From NCBI GenBank assembly GCA_964655245.1, contig CAZZLQ010000014.1:1-38521 (forward strand): a stretch of DNA of 38,521 nt. The letters are read 5' to 3'. Both the position numbers and the translations under genes were made by a program. Shown in pieces: positions 32,043 through 38,521 of the stretch. The first letter of the stretch is position 1; every line of letters starts with the position of its first letter. This DNA comes from JBEIHI01 sp964655245 (lineage in GTDB: Bacteria; Bdellovibrionota; UBA2394). The notes below the pieces were generated by a model that made no database searches, had not been told where the DNA came from, and saw nothing but the letters and a program-made list of their open reading frames with translations.

Positions 32043-34670
32043 ATGCCTAAGACAGTGAATGAGCTGCGCGAAAGCTTTCTAAAGTATTTTGAATCGAAAG
32101 GTCATACCCGCGAGCGAGCGAGCCCCCTCATCCCTCACAACGACCCCACCCTTTTGTTTACCAACTCTGGGATGGTGCAGTTTAAAGACCTTTTCACAGG
32201 CAAAGAGAAGCGAAAGTATACGCGAGCAACAACTTGCCAAAAATCGGTAAGAGCCGGTGGCAAGCATAACGACCTTGAAAGCGTAGGATTCACCAAACGG
32301 CATCACACATTTTTCGAGATGCTCGGGAATTTTTCTTTCGGCGATTACTTCAAAGAAGAGGCGATTGGATTTGCTTGGGAGTATCTCACCAAGGTGATTG
32401 GATTTCCTCCAGATAATCTTTGGGTTTCCGTTTTTGAAAATGACGAAGAAGCTCGAGTTCTTTGGAAAAAAATCTCAGGCCTCCCTGATAGTCGCATTGT
32501 GAAGATGGGAGAAAAGGACAACTTCTGGGCAATGGGCGATACCGGCCCCTGTGGTCCCTGCTCTGAGATCTACGTTGATCGGGGAGAAGCCTACGGAAAG
32601 GACCAAACCATCTTTGATGGCGGGGAGCGCTTCCTTGAGATCTGGAATCTAGTCTTCATGCAGTTTGAACGATTTGCTGATGGCAAGATGATCCCTCTAC
32701 CCAAACCCTCGGTTGATACGGGCATGGGCCTTGAGCGACTCGCAAGCGTAGTTCAAAACGTAGACAACAACTATCTCATCGATGGCATGCAGACGATCGT
32801 TCGTGGCTTTTCTGATCTCACCAAGACACCCTATGGTAAAAGCGAATCAACGGATGTAGCGCTCAAGGTTCTGACTGATCATATCCGCGCTTGTTCATTC
32901 ATGATTGCCGATGGGATTCAGCCAAGTAACGAGGGCCGAGGCTATGTGCTTCGTAGAATCTTAAGACGAGCCATTCGCTACGGGAAAAACCTTGGAATGG
33001 ATCGCCCCTTCTTCCACCAGGGCGTCGACTTCGTTGAGCGAGAGATGGGTAAGGCCTATCCAGAGCTGACACAAAACCTCTCTGCCATCAAAACCATGAT
33101 CTACCATGAAGAGGAGAAGTTCTACGAAACCCTCGAAAATGGTCTGAAGCTTTTGGAATCCAAAACCAAGGCCCTCAAAAAAGGAGAGACTCTGCCTGGA
33201 GAGGTGGCGTTTCAATTGTACGACACATTTGGATTTCCACTCGATCTGACAGAGGTCATTCTTCGTGAAGGCGGCCTTCATCTTGATCACGCCGGATTTC
33301 AAAGGGAGCTAGAAGCTCAGCGGGATCGATCTCGTGCCTCTTGGAAAGGAAGCGGAGAACAGGGCGTTTCTGAAATCTACAAAGATCTCGCGAACAAGAT
33401 TCCTCCCACCCACTTTGTGGGATATGCACAGCTTGAGCACAAGACGCAAATCACTGGCATCGTCGAAAAAGGTGCACCAGTTCAAAAGCTCGCTGCCGGC
33501 TCTTCTGGCGATCTCGTTTTAGCCGCGACACCCTTTTATGCAGAGGGCGGAGGACAGGTTGGAGATGTTGGCCAGATTGTTGGCAAGGACTTCGTTTTTG
33601 AAGTCTCTGACACGCTCAAACCAGTCAAAAATGTTTTCGTTCATCGTGGAAAGCTTGTCCGCGGTAGCATTGAGGTGGGTACTCACGTCGAGGCCAAGGT
33701 CAATGCGGCTCAAAGAATGAAGACGCGCATCAACCACTCAGTGACCCATGTGCTTCATGCGACCCTAGCTGAGGTCTTAGGGGATCACATCAAACAAGCG
33801 GGAAGTCTTGTCACGCCGGATTATCTGCGTTTTGACTTCACCCACTTTAAGGCGCTGACAGCCGAGGAGATGCGAAAGATAGAGTCGACCATCAACGCCC
33901 GGATACGCGAGAACCATTTGGTCAGCACAGCAGAAATGAGCCTTGATTCCGCGATCAAGGCAGGAGCAAAGGCCTTTTTTGATGAGAAGTATGAAGAGAG
34001 CGTACGAGTTCTCAGTATGGGATCGTTCTCGAAAGAGCTCTGTGGCGGAACTCATGCAGAGAGACTTGGTGAAGCGGGGCTTTTCAAAATCACCTCTGAA
34101 TCCTCAGTTGCCTCAGGCGTCAGACGTATCGTCGCCGTAACGGGCGAGAAGGCCTATGAAGAAGTTCTTCGAGCTGAGGATCTGATTCAAAAACTCCGAG
34201 ATATGTTGAAGTCGTCTGAGACCGAACTTCCCGTCAAAGTAGAAAAGCTTCTCAAAGAAAAGTCGGACCTTCAAAAAAAGATTTCACAGCAGCAGCTCGA
34301 AGGACCCAAAGACATCGACAGCCTCATCCAAGAAGTGAAGGGCATTAAGACAATTGTCGAAGTGAAAACCATGGAGGACGTCAAAGATTTGCGACCCGTC
34401 GCTGATCAGTACAAGCAAAAGATCAAGAGCGGCGTCACCGTTCTCGGCGCCAGCGTTGATGGTAAAGCGACAGTGATTGTCTCTGTAACCGACGACCTTG
34501 CACCAAAGTTTGATATGAAAGCCATGGTGGCTCGGCTATCAACCCTCGTCCAAGGAAAGGGCGGGGGCAGAAACGACTTTGCGCAAATCGGCGGGCCCGA
34601 CACATCAAGACTGTCGGCGGACAACTTACGGGCGGCACTCAATGAGCACATCCAAGGCCTAGGCCTTTGA
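32043..34670 (+). CDS. alaS: Alanine-tRNA ligase
   Basis: Charges tRNA-Ala, 875 residues, the usual bacterial length. Class II motif 1 lies in the N-terminus (FLKYFESKGHT, TLLFTNSGMVQFKDLF), followed by CQKSVRAGGKHNDL, the FFEMLGNFSFGDYFK signature, and the GLERLA motif 3. The editing domain has the zinc ligands HSVTHVLH (HxxxH) and CGGTH. The C-terminal C-Ala domain is complete, with GGGRNDFAQIGG. The gene has its own leaderless-type promoter although it follows the TPR gene after only 39 bases. Its TGA stop is two bases from the stop of the convergent second lon gene. Confidence 0.98.
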   Translation: MPKTVNELRESFLKYFESKGHTRERASPLIPHNDPTLLFTNSGMVQFKDLFTGKEKRKYTRATTCQKSVRAGGKHNDLESVGFTKRHHTFFEMLGNFSFGDYFKEEAIGFAWEYLTKVIGFPPDNLWVSVFENDEEARVLWKKISGLPDSRIVKMGEKDNFWAMGDTGPCGPCSEIYVDRGEAYGKDQTIFDGGERFLEIWNLVFMQFERFADGKMIPLPKPSVDTGMGLERLASVVQNVDNNYLIDGMQTIVRGFSDLTKTPYGKSESTDVALKVLTDHIRACSFMIADGIQPSNEGRGYVLRRILRRAIRYGKNLGMDRPFFHQGVDFVEREMGKAYPELTQNLSAIKTMIYHEEEKFYETLENGLKLLESKTKALKKGETLPGEVAFQLYDTFGFPLDLTEVILREGGLHLDHAGFQRELEAQRDRSRASWKGSGEQGVSEIYKDLANKIPPTHFVGYAQLEHKTQITGIVEKGAPVQKLAAGSSGDLVLAATPFYAEGGGQVGDVGQIVGKDFVFEVSDTLKPVKNVFVHRGKLVRGSIEVGTHVEAKVNAAQRMKTRINHSVTHVLHATLAEVLGDHIKQAGSLVTPDYLRFDFTHFKALTAEEMRKIESTINARIRENHLVSTAEMSLDSAIKAGAKAFFDEKYEESVRVLSMGSFSKELCGGTHAERLGEAGLFKITSESSVASGVRRIVAVTGEKAYEEVLRAEDLIQKLRDMLKSSETELPVKVEKLLKEKSDLQKKISQQQLEGPKDIDSLIQEVKGIKTIVEVKTMEDVKDLRPVADQYKQKIKSGVTVLGASVDGKATVIVSVTDDLAPKFDMKAMVARLSTLVQGKGGGRNDFAQIGGPDTSRLSADNLRAALNEHIQGLGL

Positions 34671-34672
34671 GC

Positions 34673-37090
34673 TCAATGCACCGCTGATGTTTGAGCGCTT
34701 GTCTTTCGGCGAAGCCGTCGTCCACCGCCAGGAATCAGGGGAAGCTTTCCAGCCAAGGCGGCTGAAAGAACCTGATCCATGGTCTCAACAAGTGTGACGT
34801 CAATCTTGGATCGAACAGACTTCGGCAAATCAACCAAGTCCTTCTCATTAGATTTCGGCAAGATGATATGAGTAATATCTTGTCGAACAGCGGCCAGAAT
34901 TTTTTCCTTCACGCCGCCAATAGGAAGAACTTTACCAAGCAGAGTGACCTCTCCGGTCATGGCAACATCTCGCTTCACAGCAATGTTACAAAGCAGAGAA
35001 ATCAGTGTCGTGGCAATCGTGATACCCGCGGAAGGTCCATCCTTAGGAATCGCTCCTGCCGGAATATGCAAATGCAAATCATGCTCGGCAAAGAAATTTT
35101 TCGCCAGGCCCAACTCTTCAGCGCGAGTTCTGACATAAGAAAGAGCTGCTCGCGCAGATTCCTTCATGACATCTCCCAGCTGACCGGTGAGCTCTATACT
35201 TCCCTTTCCTTCCACGAAGGTGGCTTCGAGGGTAAGTGTCTCTCCACCCGCTTGAGTCCAGGCAAGTCCTGTAGCGACTCCGACTTCACTTTCCTCACGA
35301 GGAGGCTCTTGGACATATTTCACAGGTCCAAGAAGCTTTGGCACTCGCTTCGAGGCTACGACCTCGGACTTGAACTCACCGCCAAGAGCCGCCTTGTCGC
35401 GCGCAATCTTTCGGCAGACTGAGGCTACTTCTCTTTCAAGGCTTCTTAAGCCAGCCTCACGAGTGTATCCCTGAATAATAAATTTCAGTGCCGCATCGGG
35501 AATTCCGATATCTCCTTCTGTCAAACCATTCTCCTTGGTCTGCTTGGGAACGAGATACCTCTTACAAATCTCAAGCTTCTCTTCGAGTGTGTATCCTGAA
35601 ACATGAATCACTTCCATACGATCTCGAAGCGGTCCAGGAATTGTATCCATCATATTCGCCGTACAAATGAACATGACGTTTGAGAGATCCACAGGAAGAT
35701 TAATATAGTGATCGCGGAAGCTATTGTTTTGTTCAGGATCCAAAACCTCAAGCAAGGCTGAGGCGGGATCGCCTCGATAATCCATGCCGAGCTTATCGAT
35801 CTCATCGAGCATGATCACGGGATTGTTAGTTCCCGCCTGTCGGAGACTCTGAATAATTCGACCGGGCATCGCGCCAACATAAGTTCGGCGATGACCTCGA
35901 ATCTCAGATTCATCCTTAATACCACCCAAACTCATGCGAACGAATTTTCGTCCCATGGTTCGAGCGATACTTTTTCCGAGGGACGTCTTACCAACACCCG
36001 GGGGCCCCACGAAACATAAAATCGGTCCACGAAGACTCTTCTTCAGCTGGCAAACAGCCAGATGATCAAGAATTCGCTCTTTAATTTTTTCAAGACCAAA
36101 ATGATCTTCATCCAAGATGACCTGCGCTGTCTTGAGATCCAGCGTATCCTGAGAGGCCTTTGTCCACGGCAGATCGACCATCCAATCAAGATAGGTTCGG
36201 ATAATGGAGGCCTCAGCTGAATCGTTGTGCATGTTTTCGAGACGCTTGAGCTGTCTCATGCATTCACGATTGGCATCCTCGGACATATGGGCATTCGTAA
36301 TTTTGGCTCGGAACTCTTCGACTTCCTCAGCCTTTGAATCCGAATCCCCAAGCTCAGACCGAATGGCGCGCATCTGCTCTCGCAGAAAATACTCGCGCTG
36401 TGAACGGCTCATCTCATCCTTAGCCTGAGATTGAATCTTTGCTTGCATATCCAAGACTTCAACTTCACGAGAAAGAGCATCATTCACTCGTCTAAGTCTT
36501 GCGACAGGATCAATAGTTTCCAAGATCGCTTGGGAGTCAGTGACCTTGAGATCGAGGTTGCTAGCAACGAGATCAGCCAATCGACCAGGATCAGAAATCT
36601 CATCCAAGACAACAAGAATGTCAGGTGAGAGAACTTTGCCCATGGAGATAATCTTCTCGATGAGTGATTTCACATTTCGAATCAGGGCTTCCGACTCAAG
36701 GGCTCTATCTTCCCAAGCCGGCTCATTGATTCGCTTAATCTTCACCATGAAATTGGGAGTCTCTTGAACGAAATCAGTAATCTCAGCCTTCACAAGACCC
36801 TGAACAAGAATTTTGATCTTCCCATCTTCCGGAAGCTTGTTCATCTTCATGATCATCGCAACACAACCAACGCGATTAATCGCATCTTTGGTTGGCGCCT
36901 CATCGTCCATGTTCTTCTGGGCAGCCAAGAACATCAAACGATCTTTATTTAGTGCTTCATTGACCGCATTGATGGAAGAAGTTCGACCTACAAACAAAGG
37001 AAGTATTCTGTAGGGGAAAATCACCACGTCTCTGACGGGCAAAAGAGGCAATGTATCTGGAATCTGAATGCTATCGAGCTCGCGCGACAT
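34673..37090 (-). CDS. lon: ATP-dependent protease LonA (second copy)
   Basis: A complete LonA of 805 residues: LAN domain from PLLPVRDVVIFPYRILPL, linker with SRSQREYFLREQMRAIRSELG, Walker A GPPGVGKTS, Walker B IMLDEIDKL, and the catalytic pair S687 in KDGPSAG and K730 in VKEK. The C-terminal tail after residue 785 is Gly/Arg-rich and differs from the first copy. The start ATG 37090 lacks a Shine-Dalgarno and lies 6 bases after TAGACT (37102-37097). It is divergent from pilT and convergent with alaS. This copy is closer to typical housekeeping Lon in its start; the first is the one coupled to purine genes. Division of labour is unknown. Confidence 0.96.
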   Translation of the reverse strand: MSRELDSIQIPDTLPLLPVRDVVIFPYRILPLFVGRTSSINAVNEALNKDRLMFLAAQKNMDDEAPTKDAINRVGCVAMIMKMNKLPEDGKIKILVQGLVKAEITDFVQETPNFMVKIKRINEPAWEDRALESEALIRNVKSLIEKIISMGKVLSPDILVVLDEISDPGRLADLVASNLDLKVTDSQAILETIDPVARLRRVNDALSREVEVLDMQAKIQSQAKDEMSRSQREYFLREQMRAIRSELGDSDSKAEEVEEFRAKITNAHMSEDANRECMRQLKRLENMHNDSAEASIIRTYLDWMVDLPWTKASQDTLDLKTAQVILDEDHFGLEKIKERILDHLAVCQLKKSLRGPILCFVGPPGVGKTSLGKSIARTMGRKFVRMSLGGIKDESEIRGHRRTYVGAMPGRIIQSLRQAGTNNPVIMLDEIDKLGMDYRGDPASALLEVLDPEQNNSFRDHYINLPVDLSNVMFICTANMMDTIPGPLRDRMEVIHVSGYTLEEKLEICKRYLVPKQTKENGLTEGDIGIPDAALKFIIQGYTREAGLRSLEREVASVCRKIARDKAALGGEFKSEVVASKRVPKLLGPVKYVQEPPREESEVGVATGLAWTQAGGETLTLEATFVEGKGSIELTGQLGDVMKESARAALSYVRTRAEELGLAKNFFAEHDLHLHIPAGAIPKDGPSAGITIATTLISLLCNIAVKRDVAMTGEVTLLGKVLPIGGVKEKILAAVRQDITHIILPKSNEKDLVDLPKSVRSKIDVTLVETMDQVLSAALAGKLPLIPGGGRRLRRKTSAQTSAVH

Positions 37091-37096
37091 ATCTAA

Positions 37097-37102
37097 AGTC
37101 TA
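37097..37102 (-). promoter_or_regulatory. -10 box of the second lon gene
   Basis: On the minus strand TAGACT ends exactly 6 bases before ATG 37090. The -35 is weak (TTCGCT at 37126-37121, 18-base spacer). No Shine-Dalgarno is present. Confidence 0.4.
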
Positions 37103-37179
37103 TCAGTCCGCGAGATGATCAGCGAAGCACCAAAAAATTACGGGGTGCGTCCACAGTCTGCGCAATTTGTTTCATTTAT

Positions 37180-37215
37180 GCCCCATCGCAGCATTTGCGG
37201 GGAATCGACTACAAT
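37180..37215 (+). promoter_or_regulatory. pilT -10 region with adjacent hairpin
   Basis: TACAAT at 37210-37215 is a near-consensus -10, 9 bases before ATG 37225; no good -35 is present. Just upstream, 37181-37202 can form a hairpin (CGCA/TGCG plus CCC/GGG), which could be an operator replacing the -35 function. The transcript would have a leader of about 3 bases. Confidence 0.4.
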
Positions 37216-37224
37216 AATGACTAG

Positions 37225-38451
37225 ATGAATCTCAACGACATCTTGCAAATTGCGCTCAAGGCCAACGCCTCTGATATCCACCTGAAAGCGGGTCTTAAGC
37301 CCACGTTTCGGATCGATGGCGCGCTGGTGCCGCTCAACAACATGCAACCTTTGACACCTGAGGAGCTTTCTAAAGCAGCAAATGAGTTGATGACGCCTCA
37401 GCAGAAAATCAAGTTCCAGGATTTTAGTGAAGTCGATCTTGCCTACGGAGTTCCTGGTCTTGGGCGATTTCGGGCCAATATTTTTGTTCAGCGCGGAACC
37501 ATCGGAATGGTTCTGCGAGTGATTCCCACGAAGATTCGAAGTATCGAGGAACTTCACCTGCCGCCCTCTCTCAACAAGATTTGCGAGATGGAGCGAGGCC
37601 TTGTGATTGTAACCGGCTCCACGGGGTCTGGAAAATCCACAACACTGGCGGCACTCGTCGACAGGATTAACACGACTCGATCCGCTCACATTCTCACTAT
37701 TGAAGAGCCCATCGAGTATCTGATTCGCGATCAAAAATCGATTATCAATCAGAGAGAGATTGGTGTGGATTCTGTAGGATTCAATTTGGCGCTTCGTGCA
37801 GCTCTTCGGCAAGACCCAGACGTCATCCTTGTCGGCGAGATGCGAGATCCTGAAACAATGGAAACAGCTCTTGCTGCTGCAGAGACAGGGCATCTCGTTC
37901 TGACGACTCTTCACACGCTTGATGCTTCTGAATCCATCAATCGAATTGTGTCTGCGTTTCCTCCCCACCAACACAAACAGATTCGATTGCAACTAGGATC
38001 CATTCTTCGGGCAGTGATCTCTCAGCGGCTCGTGCCCAAAAAAGACGATCACGGTCGAGTGGCTGCCGTTGAGGTTATGTTTAACAATGCACGTATTCGC
38101 GAACTCATCGAAAACGAGGATCGAACGCGCGACATTCCCACAACAATCGCTGAATCGTATACGACTTTTGGGATGCAGTCGTTTGATCAATCCCTCATGC
38201 AACTTCTTAAGTCCGATATTATTTCTTTAGAAGAAGCTCTTCGACAGGCTTCAAATCCAGCAGACTTCTCCCTGAGACTCTCTGGCGTCTCAGGAACATC
38301 CGATGCCAACTGGGGTGCCTTCGATGGTTCTCACTCATCTGCCGAGCAGGCCAATGATTTCGGCATAGAAATTGATCGCACCAGCGGCGGAAAGTGGAAG
38401 ACCGCCCAGGGCGCCAAAGATGGCACAAAGGGCCAGAGAAACCCCAAATAA
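37225..38451 (+). CDS. pilT: Type IV pilus retraction ATPase PilT
   Basis: A hexameric ATPase that depolymerises pilin and drives twitching motility, 408 residues. The family start MNLNDILQIALKANASDIHL is present. Walker A is GSTGSGKST at 131-139, the Asp box has EEP at 160-162, Walker B is ILVGEMRD with E205, and the His box has LTTLHT with H230. The region ARIRELIEN corresponds to the PilT-specific AIRNLIRE motif needed for retraction. Compared with the usual length of about 350, it has an extra 40-residue Gly/Ser/Lys-rich tail of low complexity. It is divergent from the second lon and has no Shine-Dalgarno. A related gene may follow. Confidence 0.95.
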   Translation: MNLNDILQIALKANASDIHLKAGLKPTFRIDGALVPLNNMQPLTPEELSKAANELMTPQQKIKFQDFSEVDLAYGVPGLGRFRANIFVQRGTIGMVLRVIPTKIRSIEELHLPPSLNKICEMERGLVIVTGSTGSGKSTTLAALVDRINTTRSAHILTIEEPIEYLIRDQKSIINQREIGVDSVGFNLALRAALRQDPDVILVGEMRDPETMETALAAAETGHLVLTTLHTLDASESINRIVSAFPPHQHKQIRLQLGSILRAVISQRLVPKKDDHGRVAAVEVMFNNARIRELIENEDRTRDIPTTIAESYTTFGMQSFDQSLMQLLKSDIISLEEALRQASNPADFSLRLSGVSGTSDANWGAFDGSHSSAEQANDFGIEIDRTSGGKWKTAQGAKDGTKGQRNPK

Positions 38452-38468
38452 TCCACACTTAATCCACA
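38449..38468. repeat. Two DnaA-box-like direct repeats
   Basis: TAATCCACA occurs at 38449-38457 and 38460-38468, 11 bases apart (one helical turn). Each differs by one base from the DnaA consensus TTATCCACA. The first overlaps the pilT stop codon. They lie just upstream of a strong promoter (38473-38501). Confidence 0.35.
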
Positions 38469-38472
38469 ATCA

Positions 38473-38501
38473 TTGCCGTGGGGCAGCGCCGACCTTATAA
38501 T
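38473..38501 (+). promoter_or_regulatory. Strong promoter at the window edge
   Basis: TTGCCG (38473-38478), 17-base spacer, TATAAT (38496-38501). GTG 38510 lies 8 bases downstream, the same layout as dnaX. It probably drives the next gene, which leaves the window. Confidence 0.7.
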
Positions 38502-38509
38502 GAAGGAAG

Positions 38510-38521
38510 GTGAATTCTCAA
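38510..38521 (+). CDS. Possible start of the next gene (partial)
   Basis: GTG AAT TCT CAA at 38510-38521 is the first start codon after the strong promoter and stays open to the end of the window. Only four codons are visible, so no identity can be given. GAAGGAAG directly before it is too close to act as a regular Shine-Dalgarno, so a start beyond the window is equally possible. Confidence 0.2.

Noticed and set aside
37138..37992. A 284-codon minus-strand frame
   Set aside because: It lies opposite conserved pilT motifs; composition and lack of a start site mark it as a shadow.

Overview
The window carries a dense, housekeeping-rich segment of a Gram-negative bacterial chromosome. Outer-membrane and envelope genes (bamD, several lipoproteins, a penicillin-binding-protein-activator-like lipoprotein, a DUF4105 protein), a type IV pilus retraction ATPase (pilT), two LonA proteases and moderate GC content suggest a proteobacteria-like lineage. 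Bdellovibrionota/Oligoflexia is my best guess; this is inferred from gene content only and is not proven. I see no insertion sequence, prophage, CRISPR array or resistance island.

Layout. (1) 1-2436: a Bcp-type peroxiredoxin with a histone-H1-like Lys/Ala tail, divergent from ygfZ. It is followed by about 690 bases without a conventional protein gene. That stretch holds two outward-facing intrinsic terminators, a sequence that folds into a long 6S-like rod, a possible 48-codon ORF, the SRP RNA on the minus strand and tRNA-Ser(GCT). (2) 2467-11373: envelope and hypothetical genes: DUF6279 lipoprotein, DUF3015, DUF4105, a lipoprotein alpha/beta hydrolase, an unknown exported protein, a two-TM protein, a GT2-TPR fusion, an anchored exported protein and a 7-TM protein. 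(3) 11491-20590: dnaX-cutA, lon-purH-purD, a DUF1015 gene and a convergent dciA-like gene. (4) 20648-24715: a lysine catabolic pair (lysine 6-aminotransferase plus aldehyde dehydrogenase) followed by a HipA/PI4K-like kinase candidate. (5) 24728-30004 (minus): hemW-grpE-dnaK and the activator-like lipoprotein, without hrcA, dnaJ or CIRCE. (6) 29984-38521: rlmE-bamD-TPR, alaS, a second lon (minus) and divergent pilT, then a strong promoter at the window edge.

How the genes relate. Many neighbours are translationally coupled by 4-base ATGA overlaps (dnaX/cutA, lon/purH, rlmE/bamD, bamD/TPR). The two purine genes form one unit with lon. Lat makes a semialdehyde (or its cyclic imine) from lysine, and the overlapping dehydrogenase would oxidise it to 2-aminoadipate. 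GrpE and DnaK form a chaperone unit co-directional with HemW.

The most notable genome-wide signal is a repeated promoter architecture: TTGNNN, 16-18 bases, TANNNT, then usually exactly 6 bases to the start codon with no Shine-Dalgarno (ygfZ, the 8177 gene, DUF1015, alaS; near matches at dnaX, pilT, the second lon, and the GT2 gene). This suggests many first genes of transcription units are leaderless, while others (bcp, DUF3015, first lon, lat, dnaK) keep clear Shine-Dalgarno sites. Other points of interest are a terminator that encodes a signal peptide, a 21-base head-to-head overlap of hemW and rlmE, and four convergent gene pairs with almost no space between stop codons.
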